This document shows positions 40,561-50,710 of a DNA stretch of 64,000 nt, in pieces (the stretch's first letter is position 1; every line of letters begins with the position of its first letter). Both the position numbers and the translations under genes were made by a program. Source of the DNA: Methanosarcina barkeri str. Wiesmoor (lineage in GTDB: Archaea > Halobacteriota > Methanosarcinia > Methanosarcinales > Methanosarcinaceae); NCBI RefSeq assembly GCF_000969985.1, contig NZ_CP009526.1, forward strand, positions 4,278,001 to 4,342,000, read 5' to 3'. The notes under the pieces are model-generated. The model was not told the origin of the DNA and did not search any database. It saw nothing but the letters and a program-made list of their open reading frames with translations.

Positions 40561-41523
40561 GTGAAAATCGTAGACTATAATCTAAAAAGCGTCTACTTTA
40601 TTTCGAGAAGAGTCCTTAAGGTTTTTAAGGATTCACAGTTTATATATATTACAAAAGTAAAAATTATCAAAGAAATTATTATATCAATGCGTCCAAAACA
40701 ATGGTACAAAAATTTTGTATTATTTGCAGGCATTATCTTTTCATTAAACTTATTCCACGTTTATATGTGGATTACTGTATTTTTCTCATTCATTATATTT
40801 TGTACAGTATCTGGGTCTGAGTACATCATTAATGACATAATGGACAAAGAAAAAGACAAAAATCATCCCAAAAAGCGTAATCGTCCCATTGCTTCAGGAA
40901 AATTAGATACATCAAATGCACTCATTTTTGTAGCTATTATGCTCTGCACAGCATTTACTGGAGCATATCTAATAAACGTTCAATTTTTAGGAGTCACTTT
41001 GGCTTATTTTCTTTTAATCGTTTTATACTCTTTATTTCTAAAGCATATTGTTCTTATCGATGTTATTACTATTTCATTGGGTTTCGTACTAAGGGCAATT
41101 GCAGGCTGTTTAGCAATAAAAGTTTCCGTTTCCCCCTGGCTGATTGTATGCACCTTTTTTGCCGCGCTTATCCTTGCACTTGGAAAAAGAAAACATGAAG
41201 TTATATCGCTGGAAAATGGAGCAAGCAAACATCGTAAAGTACTAGGTGATTATTCACCAGAAATGCTAGACAAAATGATGACTGTGGTTACCAGTACATT
41301 GATTATGTCTTATTCTCTTTATACATTTTTTATAAGTAATACTTGGATGATGGTAACAATACCCTTTATAATTTATGGAGTATTTAGGTATACTTTTCTT
41401 GTTAATTTAAAAAATATGGGAGGAGAGCCGGAAATATTGCTTAAAGATAATGGAATATCCACGTGTATAGTTCTGTGGATGCTCCTAATCATCTTTATAC
41501 AATACAAAAACAGCTTATTTTAG
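40561..41523 (+). CDS. UbiA-type polyprenyl-phosphate transferase (DPPR synthase-like), copy 1
   Basis: This 320-residue integral membrane prenyltransferase has about eight to nine helices. The first Asp-rich motif is in YIINDIMDKEKDKNHPKKRN followed by RPIASG. The second region is VLIDVITISLGFVLRAIAGC. The RPKQWYKNF start and NDxxDxxxDxxHPxKxxRPIASG pattern are those of the decaprenyl-phosphate phosphoribosyltransferase branch of UbiA, so it may make polyprenyl-phospho-5-phosphoribose from PRPP. It uses a GTG start with GGTGA upstream. The first 200 residues are nearly identical to the copy at 52549-53505; the C-terminal third differs. Confidence 0.85.
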   Translation: MKIVDYNLKSVYFISRRVLKVFKDSQFIYITKVKIIKEIIISMRPKQWYKNFVLFAGIIFSLNLFHVYMWITVFFSFIIFCTVSGSEYIINDIMDKEKDKNHPKKRNRPIASGKLDTSNALIFVAIMLCTAFTGAYLINVQFLGVTLAYFLLIVLYSLFLKHIVLIDVITISLGFVLRAIAGCLAIKVSVSPWLIVCTFFAALILALGKRKHEVISLENGASKHRKVLGDYSPEMLDKMMTVVTSTLIMSYSLYTFFISNTWMMVTIPFIIYGVFRYTFLVNLKNMGGEPEILLKDNGISTCIVLWMLLIIFIQYKNSLF

Positions 41524-44183
41524 AAGGTGTTATCATTAAAAAAGAAAAAATAATCATTCTAGTAATATTTGCCATAATAGCTCTACTTTATACTTTCCAT
41601 TACTTATTTTTTTGGAATTACATAGTTGATGATGCAGGTATAACATTTGGTGCATCGAAAACTTTGGTGGAGTATGGTAGATTTTCAATTGACAAATATG
41701 CTGAAACAGTAGAAACTTATTCTAATCCTTCTTTAATGGCGATTTACGCTTTCATATACTGGCTTGGTATTGATATACCAATTGGTTCAAAAATATTAAA
41801 CTGGGTAATAGGATTGATTGTCCTCCTTTTTGTGTATAAGATAAATAATTTATATGGAGAAAAAATACCATCTCAAACAAGTTGGATGAATTTATTAAGC
41901 CCACTTTTATTATCCCTGATGACAGAGTTTATTTTATGGGGAGTGGCTGGATTAGAAAATATACTATATGGATTTGCAACTGCAGGCTTAATATTAGGAG
42001 CATTAAAATATGAAAAATCAAAAGATATTGTATTGTTAACCTGTTTTTCGGGACTGATTTCCATAACTAGACCAGAAGGAGTTATTTTTGCGATATTTAT
42101 CTATTGTGGGATATTTTTAAGAAATTATGTGATAAACAAATCCTACAAAAAAATAGCAGTATCATTTTCGTTATTTTTTATGTTTTATTGTTTATTCATA
42201 GCATTTAGATATTATTTATTTTCATGGGTTTTTCCAAATACATACTATGCTAAAATCAATCCATCATATATTGGAAGCTTTTTGGAAGGAGGATATTATC
42301 TTTTCAATTTTGTCATATCGTATCTTTCATTATTTATATTAACATTAGTATTGTTATACTTTTATATTTATTTTTCAGATAAATATGTTGAAGGAAACTG
42401 TGCCAGAAAAATCAAATTTATTTTCTCAACTCTAGCATTTTTTGATCTTTTAATTATATTAGGATTAAATTCCTATTATTTCTTCAAAGAAAATCCTTTT
42501 TTGTCATTTTTCCCGAGCTCTGATTCGTTTTTATTACTGGTAGGCTTTGTAGAAATCGATTCACTCCTATTACTAGCATTCATAGGAATTAGATATTTAT
42601 TATTTGATAACAATTTAAACAAATTAATATCCATGCTAAAATTAACTTGCGGATACACATTTAAGAACAGTGTAATCTATTTTTCTACAGTAATCATTTT
42701 TGCAAATGTGGTTTACATTTTCAGATCTGGTGGAACATGGGGAAATGCAAGATTTTTGACACCTGTTCTAATTGCATTGCCTATAATTTCTACTGAAATA
42801 TTTAAAAGTGTAACTAATTTGATGGTTAATTATAATCATAGTGAGATCAGTGATTTGAGTAATCATAATCATACGAGAATCTCTAAAATATTTAGTGTAG
42901 CTGTCCTTTTTATTTTGATACTATTTTTTTTGCAGATGGCATATAATTCTGGAAATGTAGATATGATTTCATTTTGGGATATTAAGGCAACACACGCTGA
43001 CTTTGGTAATGAAGTAGGGAGTTACTTAATTACAAATCATTATGCTTCTAATCCTAAACAAATATCTTATGTGGTTCCAGATTTAGGAGCAACTTCGTAT
43101 TATGCAAAAAATTATACTATTATTGATAGTGCCAGATTGGGAAGTGTTCCAATAGCCCACAATGGTTATGAACCTGGGTTTTTCAGACATTATGTATTTG
43201 ATATTGAAAATCCTGCGTTGATTGAAACACATCACTATTGGTCAAAAATAACTAACATTCTTTCTTATGACCAATTTAATAAGAATTATGTACTTATCAA
43301 AGGTCCTGGGATTGTTAAATATAAAGGAATTAATGTTCCAGTTGGTTATTATATTAGAAAAGATATTTTTGCATCGCAAAATTTAAATTCAATTAATAAT
43401 TTTACGAATCGATTGAATCTAAAAAATTTTGATACTGGTAGTACTATTTTTTCTCCGAAAGGAGAAATAGAATTAAACACCTATTGGATAAAAAATCCTA
43501 ACATAAATTCTAAGATTATCGACAATCATACTATTGAAGTATATTTAAATGGCTCTTCTGGAGATTATTTAATCGATAGTCATAAACTCACGGGTGGATA
43601 CTATATTCCTAGTCGATGGGATACAAACCTAGTAATTCTAGATAAAAAAGTGATTTATCCAGAAAATATTCCAGATGGTAATTACTCTTTAGTGATAAAA
43701 GTGATTTATCCAGATAATATAATGGAATCAAATTTTTTGGAGAACATTACGATTGGTTTAAAAAATAGTTCTGTGCTATATGAGCACGTAAATAAATTTA
43801 AAATTAATATGGCAAAACAAAATTATAGCGTAGCTAAAAAAGAACTGCGAATAATAAAGGGAATTGACATTCCTCTTTATGAAACCTATTATTATAATTA
43901 TCTAAATAGTGAACTAAATTTTATTAATATGTTAATTGCTAACAATAATCTGAAAGAGGCAAATCAGTTGCTAAAGCCAATTACTGGCCTCCAGACTACT
44001 GACACTCAAATAAATACTAGATTAAGAGATACTGAATCTAAATTGGCTAATTTATATGAAACAACAGGAAACTTATGTGAAGCAAAAGGAGACTTTTCGT
44101 CAGCGATTGATTATTTTGAATATTCAATTTGGTACAATCCAGATAACCACAAATTAAGGGCACACATAGAAGCGATTAGATGA
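41463..44183 (+). CDS. GT-C membrane glycosyltransferase, AftB/ZomB-like, with TPR tail
   Basis: This protein of about 900 residues has a multi-helix membrane domain (about residues 25-490), an extracellular beta-rich domain and C-terminal TPR-like helices (from about 780). The first external loop DDAGITFGASKTLVEYG followed by ETYSNPSLMAIYAF matches the DDAxI...EGYTNPLW pattern I associate with AftB arabinofuranosyltransferases and ZomB. WVFPNTYYAK near residue 255 matches the PNTxYAK motif. It probably transfers a sugar from a polyprenyl phosphate outside the cell. The start is uncertain: GTG 41463 or 41475, both inside ubiA; no later ATG precedes the first helix. This gene is absent from cassette copy 2. 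Confidence 0.78.
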   Translation: MYSSVDAPNHLYTIQKQLILEGVIIKKEKIIILVIFAIIALLYTFHYLFFWNYIVDDAGITFGASKTLVEYGRFSIDKYAETVETYSNPSLMAIYAFIYWLGIDIPIGSKILNWVIGLIVLLFVYKINNLYGEKIPSQTSWMNLLSPLLLSLMTEFILWGVAGLENILYGFATAGLILGALKYEKSKDIVLLTCFSGLISITRPEGVIFAIFIYCGIFLRNYVINKSYKKIAVSFSLFFMFYCLFIAFRYYLFSWVFPNTYYAKINPSYIGSFLEGGYYLFNFVISYLSLFILTLVLLYFYIYFSDKYVEGNCARKIKFIFSTLAFFDLLIILGLNSYYFFKENPFLSFFPSSDSFLLLVGFVEIDSLLLLAFIGIRYLLFDNNLNKLISMLKLTCGYTFKNSVIYFSTVIIFANVVYIFRSGGTWGNARFLTPVLIALPIISTEIFKSVTNLMVNYNHSEISDLSNHNHTRISKIFSVAVLFILILFFLQMAYNSGNVDMISFWDIKATHADFGNEVGSYLITNHYASNPKQISYVVPDLGATSYYAKNYTIIDSARLGSVPIAHNGYEPGFFRHYVFDIENPALIETHHYWSKITNILSYDQFNKNYVLIKGPGIVKYKGINVPVGYYIRKDIFASQNLNSINNFTNRLNLKNFDTGSTIFSPKGEIELNTYWIKNPNINSKIIDNHTIEVYLNGSSGDYLIDSHKLTGGYYIPSRWDTNLVILDKKVIYPENIPDGNYSLVIKVIYPDNIMESNFLENITIGLKNSSVLYEHVNKFKINMAKQNYSVAKKELRIIKGIDIPLYETYYYNYLNSELNFINMLIANNNLKEANQLLKPITGLQTTDTQINTRLRDTESKLANLYETTGNLCEAKGDFSSAIDYFEYSIWYNPDNHKLRAHIEAIR

Positions 44184-44187
44184 TAAA

Positions 44188-44832
44188 ATGTTTATTTTTG
44201 ACCTCCATCTTCACTCAAAATATTCATCGGATGGTATCTTGGACCCTAAAACAATCACAAAAGTCGCAATAAGAAGGGGGCTCAACGGAATTGCTATAAC
44301 TGACCATAACACAATAAAAGGAGGATTAAAAGCAAAAGAGTACGAAACCAAAAATTTCAAAGTGATCATTGGTTCTGAAATTATGACTAATAATGGAGAA
44401 GTTATTGGTTTATTTCTTTCAGAAGAAATTAGATCTACAGATCTAATAGAAGTAATCTCAACAATCAAAGCTCAAAATGGCATAGTAGTTATCCCTCACC
44501 CCTTCGACAAAATGAGGCACTCTGCCCTGTACCCTACTGATGAAGAAGCTCATTTAATCGACTGTATAGAAGGCTTTAATTCCAGATGTATTTTCCAAAA
44601 GTACAATGATAAAGCTGTTGAATATGCTAATAAACATAACTTACCACTTGTCGCTGGAAGCGATGCCCATTTTGCAAATGAAATCGGAAATGCGGGAATC
44701 GTTACCCAGAGTGAAGATTTGCAAGACGCGATAATTAAAAATAACATTGAGATATTCGGAAGCCGATCAATGCTTATTAACCATGCTTTTACCAAGGGAC
44801 TGAAAAGATGGCGAAAAATAAGATATGGATGA
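44188..44832 (+). CDS. PHP-domain phosphoesterase, copy 1
   Basis: This 214-residue PHP-type metal-dependent phosphoesterase has all four motifs: DLHLHSKYSSDG at the N-terminus, ITDHNTIKG near residue 40, VIPHPFDKMR near 103 and GSDAHFANE near 157. It probably removes a phosphate from a small substrate or lipid-linked sugar phosphate. It begins four bases after the glycosyltransferase and overlaps the next gene by 25 bases. The C-terminal 95 residues are identical, apart from one residue, to the copy at 55161-55808, while the N-terminal half is only similar. The recombination boundary therefore falls inside this gene at about 44553. Confidence 0.88.
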   Translation: MFIFDLHLHSKYSSDGILDPKTITKVAIRRGLNGIAITDHNTIKGGLKAKEYETKNFKVIIGSEIMTNNGEVIGLFLSEEIRSTDLIEVISTIKAQNGIVVIPHPFDKMRHSALYPTDEEAHLIDCIEGFNSRCIFQKYNDKAVEYANKHNLPLVAGSDAHFANEIGNAGIVTQSEDLQDAIIKNNIEIFGSRSMLINHAFTKGLKRWRKIRYG

Positions 44833-45764
44833 TAGTTCTTTTTACAATTATAGTTTACATTATAATGGGAGTATATGCTGATTTTGGAAAATTGTCCCTT
44901 ACTATATCCGAATTCCGATGGCAGTACTTTCTCCTTTTGATAGGCCTAACTACAGTAGGTTATTTTATTAGGTATATCAAATGGGATCTTTTTCTGAGAG
45001 CTACAGGTTTACACCTTGATTATAAAGAAAATCTCTTCATATTTTTCAGTGGACTTTCAATGATTGTAACTCCAGGCAAGTTAGGTGAAATCTGGAAAAG
45101 CTGGCTTATTAAAGATATTTCTGGGGAAGAATTAAGCAAAACTCTTCCTGTTGTAATTATGGATCGAGTGACCGACATAGTAAGTCTGGTACTTCTTTCT
45201 TTTCTGGGTATTTTTTACTACAGAAAAGGAATTTCTTTTCTAATCGTTCTTTCTATTTGCTGCATAGGATTTTACATTGCCATAAGATCACAGTCAATTT
45301 CTGGTAAAATGAAAAAAGTTCTTGAGAAAAAATTTAGTAAGTATACAACTGATATGCAATTGATGCACGAAACTATGAATAAAATAACAGAGCCCAAAAT
45401 CTTTGCTTCGCTATCCCTGTTGAATATTCTTGCGTGGTTTTTCGAGTGCATGGGACTTTATTATGTAGTCATCGGTTTTGGGCATTACATAAAGATTTCA
45501 CTCTCAACGTTTATATTCAGTTTTTCCTCCCTAGCAGGAGGAATGAGCATGGTTCCTGGGGGTATAGGAGTGGCAGAGGCAGGTATATCAGGGCTTTTAA
45601 TTTTAAACGGTATTTCTCCAGCACTGTCTGTTGGAATAGCCCTGATTCTCCGACTTGGATCCTTCTGGTATGGAGCACTTTTAGGATTTACAGTTCATAT
45701 GATATTTAAAAAGAAATTTATGAGAACTAAGGAAAATTTAGGTGACGGAGTTAAAAATGTCTAA
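44808..45764 (+). CDS. flippase-like membrane protein (LPG_synthase_TM/YbhN-AglD type), copy 1
   Basis: This 318-residue protein has about eight membrane helices and the family signatures IVTPGKLGEIWKSWLIKD near residue 85 and SLAGGMSMVPGGIGVAEAG near 240. Relatives of this type include the lysylphosphatidylglycerol synthase membrane domain and archaeal AglD-like proteins, and a role in lipid-linked sugar translocation or transfer has been proposed. It overlaps the PHP gene upstream and the DUF362 gene downstream, so translation is coupled. It differs from the copy at 55784-56740 by about eight residues. Confidence 0.85.
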   Translation: MAKNKIWMIVLFTIIVYIIMGVYADFGKLSLTISEFRWQYFLLLIGLTTVGYFIRYIKWDLFLRATGLHLDYKENLFIFFSGLSMIVTPGKLGEIWKSWLIKDISGEELSKTLPVVIMDRVTDIVSLVLLSFLGIFYYRKGISFLIVLSICCIGFYIAIRSQSISGKMKKVLEKKFSKYTTDMQLMHETMNKITEPKIFASLSLLNILAWFFECMGLYYVVIGFGHYIKISLSTFIFSFSSLAGGMSMVPGGIGVAEAGISGLLILNGISPALSVGIALILRLGSFWYGALLGFTVHMIFKKKFMRTKENLGDGVKNV

Positions 45765-46884
45765 AGTTGCAGTGCTAAAAACACATCCGAGTACCATTAC
45801 AGATGATTACTCTAAATTGATGAGACTTGCAGAATATGAAAAAATAGTTCCAAAACAAAATAAGACAGTACTAAAAATAAACCTTTCCTGGTCTCTTTAT
45901 TACCCAGCTTGTTCGACACCTCCCTGGCAACTTGAAGGAGTATTAAAAACGCTTCGAAATGACGGATACAAGAATGTAGTGGGAGTGGAGAATCAGACCG
46001 TTGTAACCCATCCATGGAAAGGATCTTACTTGAATAAATGGCTTCCAGTACTCAAAAAGTATGATACAGAATTTAAACCACTAACAAATGTGAAATGGAC
46101 ACCCTATAATCCGAAGTCTGAAATGCTTGCAATGTACGATATATTTGACGAAATAATCGTTCCTGAGGCATTTATAGAAAGCAATGTGATTCACCTCCCA
46201 ACAGTGAAAACTCATGGACATACAACGACCACTGGTTCGATGAAAAATGCATTTGGAGGCCTGATCCCTAAAAGAAGACACCATGCCCATATAAAAATAC
46301 ATGAAGTTTTGGTTGATCTTCTATCCATCCAGAAAGAGATCCATAAAGGAATTTTTGCAGTTATGGATGGGACTGTATGTGGAAATGGGGCTGGCCCAAG
46401 AACAATGATTCCATACATAGGAAATCTAATTCTGGCAAGTGATGATCAGGTTGCTATCGATGCAGTCGCTGCAAAGATGATGGGTTTTGACCCTTTAAAT
46501 ATAAATTATATTCACATGGCTCATGAAAGAGGATTGGGGATGGGTGATACTGACCAGATAGAAATTGTAGGGCTGGAAAAAAGCGAGTATAATAAGATCA
46601 ATTTTGGCTTTGAAGTCCAAAAAAGCCCGGTCGTCAAATGGGATCAGAGGATTCGAAAGGGTACATCAAATATAAAGTGGCTGCATTCCTTGTTATTTCA
46701 CTCCCCAATTTTCAGGACATTTATCTTTGCATCCGAAACTTACCATGATAAACTGTGGTATCCTACTACAGGGAAAAAGAATATTGAAACATTTATGAAA
46801 ACCGAATGGGGAAAACTATTTGAAAGCTACGAATACGGAGATTATCCCAAATATACTGAAGTAAAAGAGTGGAACCCTTACTGA
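45757..46884 (+). CDS. DUF362 family protein, copy 1
   Basis: This 375-residue protein shows DUF362 features: VLKINLSW near residue 38, HLPTVKTHGHTTTTGSMKNA near 147, and DGTVCGNGAGPR followed by ASDDQVAIDAVAAKMMGFDP. It lacks the ferredoxin-type C-x2-C-x2-C clusters attached to many DUF362 proteins. Biochemical function is unknown. I chose ATG 45757, which overlaps the flippase stop by eight bases, over an ATG five codons earlier, because copy 2 has only the later start. It differs from copy 2 by about four residues. Confidence 0.85.
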   Translation: MSKVAVLKTHPSTITDDYSKLMRLAEYEKIVPKQNKTVLKINLSWSLYYPACSTPPWQLEGVLKTLRNDGYKNVVGVENQTVVTHPWKGSYLNKWLPVLKKYDTEFKPLTNVKWTPYNPKSEMLAMYDIFDEIIVPEAFIESNVIHLPTVKTHGHTTTTGSMKNAFGGLIPKRRHHAHIKIHEVLVDLLSIQKEIHKGIFAVMDGTVCGNGAGPRTMIPYIGNLILASDDQVAIDAVAAKMMGFDPLNINYIHMAHERGLGMGDTDQIEIVGLEKSEYNKINFGFEVQKSPVVKWDQRIRKGTSNIKWLHSLLFHSPIFRTFIFASETYHDKLWYPTTGKKNIETFMKTEWGKLFESYEYGDYPKYTEVKEWNPY

Positions 46885-46923
46885 TAATATTTTGTAACGA
46901 ATATAAAATGTTATGGTGAACTC

Positions 46924-49097
46924 ATGACCAATTACACAAACAAAAAATCTGTTTTTAGAAATTTTGATCGATTAGATTTTTATTTGATTACATTATGTAT
47001 TTTATTTACTCTTTTAATCTTTTTATTATTCACCAACTCATCAATGCCTCCTTTTGAAGACGCTGCGATGTTAATGCGATATTCACAAAATTTTGTATAT
47101 GGACATGGAATAGTATGGAATATAGGCGAACATCCTGTAGATGGAGCGACTGATTTCTTATTTATGATTTGCGTAGCTATAACAGCAAAAACAGGACTTT
47201 CAATTGAAAATTCAGTACTTTTAATTGATATGAGTTCTCATATATTAACAGGAATCATAATATATATATTCATTCGAAAATTTTTATTTGCAGGTAGATG
47301 GATGGCTTTTACTTCTTTATTATTTTTTATATTAGGGACTGGACTTATATACACAGCTGTATTTTTTGGAACTCCTTTTTTTGCATTGTTTTCGGCAATT
47401 ACATGGTTTTGTGCAAATGAAGCAGTTATAGATCCAAAATATTCCAATTCACTTATATTTTCGGTTTCTGGTTTAATATTAGGTTTGATTAGACCAGAAG
47501 GGGTATTTCTAGCTATTTTTATGTTAATTGCTATTCTATTTAAAATTGGATTTAAAAAATCAAAAAAAATTGTATTATCATTTTTGATAATTTTTGGGAT
47601 TATTGGCAGCATTTACTTTATATGGAGATGGGGATACTTTGGTTATCCACTTCCTAATCCTTATTATAAAAAAGGTGGTTTTACTCTTCACCTCAGGGGA
47701 TTAACTCAATCAATAGGTACGTTTGTTATATTTTCTTATCCTTTTATTCCTGCATTTATTTTAGGTGGGAGATCCAAAGAAAATCTACAGCAAACAATAT
47801 TCTCTTTGATACCAGTAATTGGATTTATACTATAGTTCCTTACTTAACAAATTACACTTTTTATTTGCTGATGGAAAGTTTCCATCCATCTCTTTGCAAA
47901 TGACAATGAGTTTTCTATTCTAATAAACTCGTTTTTGATTATGTTTCTTAAATGTTCTTTAGATTGAACAAATGTTACAGATACTTTTCTTTTTATCGTT
48001 TTCCATACATATTCTACAGGATTTAGATCTGGTGAATATGGTGGTAGAAACACAAGTATAATCCCTAATTCTTTGGCTTTTGTTACTGTTTTTATTGAGT
48101 GATGTGTTTTTGAATTGTCAAGTATAAGCACAACTATTTTTCCTTTGTTTTTTTCCACTATTTTTTCCAGAAATTCACATACGTTTTCTGCCTTTGAACA
48201 ATTCTTGAATTCAATAAGATTATTTCCATTAAGTGAATAAAAGGCAAATGCATTTGCCTTTATATAATCAGTATTTTTTATCATCAAAGGTTTTTTAAAA
48301 GACCATAAACGTTGTGTATTAGCTTTTGTTTGTGGTGAAGATTCATCCAGAAAACCTATGACATATTGTTCATCTGAACCAATATGTTCTGGAATTGCTT
48401 CTGTTAACTTTTTTTAAAATGTCTTCTGCGTTCTGTGGTCTTCAGTAATCTAGAACATAAGGTTTAGAATGATACATGTTAAAACTATGTAGTATTACTC
48501 CGATTTGCTTTTGTGAATATTCTACATCATATTTTTCCTTTATTAATTCCAAAACTTCTCTGGTACCAATAATCCTTCTCATTCAGTAAATTCCTTAATT
48601 TTATCATTTGTTCATCGGTAAGTTTAGATCTTCTTCCCCCACAAAATTGTGGCATTAAGGCGGTGTAGCCGCCTTTGTCCCAATCTTCCTGCCAATAATA
48701 TCCTGTTTTCTTAGTAACTCCAAGTTTAATAGCAGCTTCTTCAACAGAATCTCCTAAATATCTGAATTTGACAAAATAAAGTTTTTTAAGCACTCTAGAG
48801 TTCTTTTCATGAGTAATCAAGGAGTTAAGTTCATCAACAGTTACCTTTCTATCAATGATAATTTGTTCCTTCCCCACCATAAAGGGATATAAGACCTAAT
48901 ATGTGTAATAGTTTACGTTAAGAACTATAATTTGGATTTTGATGTCGGATGAAATGAATTATTATGGAAGATTCCAATACGCTGTCTTTCCCATAATACT
49001 TATGTCTTGGCCATCTGTCATCAAAGGGATTGACGAAGAACTAAAACTCCAAAAATTAACATTCTCAACGTCGATGAAAAAATATTCATTTATTTAG
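46924..49097 (+). pseudogene. GT-C glycosyltransferase gene interrupted by IS630
   Basis: The N-terminal part (46924 to about 47832) encodes a membrane glycosyltransferase of the AftB/ZomB-like type, with FEDAAMLMRYSQNFVYGHG, WNIGEHPVDGATDFLFM and GYPLPNPYYKKG. At the TA dinucleotide 47831-47832 an IS630 element is inserted. Removing it with one TA rejoins the frame exactly, giving GFILIWILMSDEMNYYGRFQ and then YAVFPIILMSWPSV up to 49094, where IS110 begins. A 68-base fragment between the two IS110 elements (50612-50679) can be read as RIGMQQVVMLRFLSFNP and may be more of the same gene. The gene is inactive as a whole. Confidence 0.82.
47833..48927 (-). mobile_element. degenerate IS630-family element
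   Basis: This 1,095-bp element is bounded by imperfect inverted ends (TAGTTC..TTA at left and right) and flanked by a TA duplication, as IS630 members are. The transposase on the minus strand is broken. The N-terminal helix-turn-helix piece is at 48527-48880 (AAIKLGVTKKTGYYWQEDW). The catalytic piece is at 47844-48287 (VVLILDNSKTHHS, LPPYSPDLNPVEYVW). The 240 bases between carry frameshifts. The DDE Asp and the terminal Glu are still visible, but the element cannot make a full transposase. Confidence 0.9.
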
Positions 49098-49123
49098 CAT
49101 GAAAGTACATGAGGAAATCTTCC

Positions 49124-50368
49124 TCACGTGCTCTCTTCATTCTGTTTTTCCGTTATTGCAAATATTTCACTCATTATTTTTATTCGTTCATCAACGGAAA
49201 ATATCTCGGTCTCGACAATCTTCCTCTTTTGAGTTTCTCCCTTTTTATATCCAGTTTCATCTTCGTACATCTCATCGTTTACGATAAGATGCCATATTAT
49301 CGTTGCAATTTTCCTTGCCAAGGCAATTATTGCCTTGGAATGTCCAATTGACTTCTTTTTTCTGTTAAAAAACTCTTTTAACTTGCTATTTTTCGTTCTT
49401 GCTGCTGCCTGAGAAATCTGCGTCAGAATCCATCTTGCTGTTTTCGATCCTCTCTTTGTGATTCTTCCGTTGTGGTATTTATCTGCAGATTGATACACAT
49501 TAGGAACCAGACCAAGCCAGGAAGCAAGCTTATTTCCAGAAGAAAAATCCTTAAAGTTGCCTATCTCAGCAAGTAGAGTTGCAGCACCAAGTTCTCCTAT
49601 GCCAGGAACTGACATTAAAATCTCCATTTCTCTTTTATGCTTTTGATAAGCATAATTGAAAATTTCTTTTTCTAAAGCTTCGATCTCATCATCAAGACTC
49701 TTTATGAGTTTCAGACAGATCTGAAGTCTGAATGCAGCACTTTGAGAGATTTCTCGATCAAGAATTTCTCTTATCTGAGCAGCTTTTTTCCGAACATTTG
49801 GAGAGAGGCTTGCTATAATCTGGTCAACACTCTTACCTGAAGAGATTCCTGATAAGATCATTCTGCCATTCTTGCCAAAAATGTCTGTCAGTGCATTCTT
49901 CAGGTTTAACATTTCAGATGCAAGAATTGAGTGAGCTTTATTTTTTATATCTGTTCTTTTTTGTACAAGTGTTAACCGAAGTCGAACATATGACCTAAAA
50001 TCTCTCTGATCCTTTGGGAAAACTCTTGATGGCTGAATCATATTATTAAGTGCAAGTTGCGCAATGACTTCTGAGTCGATCTTATCTGTTTTTTTATGAG
50101 TAAATACCTTCATATCTCGTGCATTTCCAACTATTACAGGTAGATAATTTATCAATGAATCATGAATCGGAACCCAGAAATCACTTGTTGATTCACATGC
50201 AACAACATTACATTTTTCTGAGATTACCCATTTTTTAAGGGCTAAAATTCCCTCATCATCTCTGTTAAAACGTTGCTGTTGTTTTTCACCAGATAGACTG
50301 AGAATTGTAGCAATGAAAAAGAGTTTGTGAATATCTAGACCACAAGCTTTGTTTATGACTTCAATCAA
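49124..50368 (-). CDS. IS110-family recombinase, copy 1
   Basis: This 414-residue DEDD/serine recombinase has an N-terminal RuvC-like domain (ACGLDIHKLFFIATILSL; second acidic site DKIDSEVIAQLAL). Its C-terminal Tnp20 domain has SVPGIGELGAATLLAEIG, KLASWLGLVPNVYQSADKYH and GRITKRGSKTARWILTQ, including the conserved Ser. Full length, without stops, so it may be active. It is similar but not identical to the copy at 50711-51955, so the two arrived separately or diverged after an old duplication. Confidence 0.93.
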   Translation of the reverse strand: MIEVINKACGLDIHKLFFIATILSLSGEKQQQRFNRDDEGILALKKWVISEKCNVVACESTSDFWVPIHDSLINYLPVIVGNARDMKVFTHKKTDKIDSEVIAQLALNNMIQPSRVFPKDQRDFRSYVRLRLTLVQKRTDIKNKAHSILASEMLNLKNALTDIFGKNGRMILSGISSGKSVDQIIASLSPNVRKKAAQIREILDREISQSAAFRLQICLKLIKSLDDEIEALEKEIFNYAYQKHKREMEILMSVPGIGELGAATLLAEIGNFKDFSSGNKLASWLGLVPNVYQSADKYHNGRITKRGSKTARWILTQISQAAARTKNSKLKEFFNRKKKSIGHSKAIIALARKIATIIWHLIVNDEMYEDETGYKKGETQKRKIVETEIFSVDERIKIMSEIFAITEKQNEEST

Positions 50369-50611
50369 ATTAGATCACCCAATTTGGTTTGGGCAGTGGA
50401 ATTGCCTAAAAGGCCAATTTAGCATCCATGATCAAAGTCACATTTGAGCCTTCGATGGCAATTCACTGATTAGTTTTAGTACGGTTTTGATAAACCAAAA
50501 ACAAGACAACCTTACTGCCCAAGGTAATGAGGAGATCAATAGTCAAAAAATGTGGGGTAAACTACTTTCATTTATTTGTGCCTGTTATTCGAAGAATTTC
50601 ATGTGCGTTTT
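50369..50611 (-). ncRNA. candidate IS110 bridge RNA region, copy 1
   Basis: This is the long non-coding end upstream of the recombinase. IS110-group elements are known to express a bridge RNA from this end, with loops pairing to donor and target DNA. Minus-strand hairpins are visible, for example GGTTTATCAAAACC and TTGGCCTTTTAGGCAA. The equivalent region is kept in copy 2 and, in part, in the MITEs. The transcript is predicted from position and structure only. Confidence 0.5.
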
Positions 50612-50710
50612 AGTGGATCTTGCTCACGAATTGGAATGCAGCAAGTGGTGATGCTCAGATTCTTAAGTTTCAATCCTTGTTTAGCATGAAAGTACATGAG
50701 GAAATCTTCC

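Larger units (their letters stand above)
40211..46882. repeat. large direct duplication, copy 1
   Basis: This 6.7-kb segment matches the 5.7-kb segment 52198-57858 in the same orientation. Identity is nearly complete at the left (40211 to about 41155) and right (about 44553 to 46882). It is interrupted by an unrelated or diverged middle (about 41155-44550) that holds the glycosyltransferase gene and the start of the PHP gene. Confidence 0.9.
49093..50611 (-). mobile_element. IS110-family element, copy 1
   Basis: The element runs from TTTAGCATGAAAGTACATG to CATGTGCGTTT, matching the ends of copy 2 (50680-52200) and of the MITEs at 60254-60717. It has no long terminal inverted repeats and sits at a TTTA-like core, as expected for IS110. 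The recombinase is on the minus strand, with a 243-base non-coding end upstream of it and only about 30 bases downstream, which is the IS110-group layout. Confidence 0.88.
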
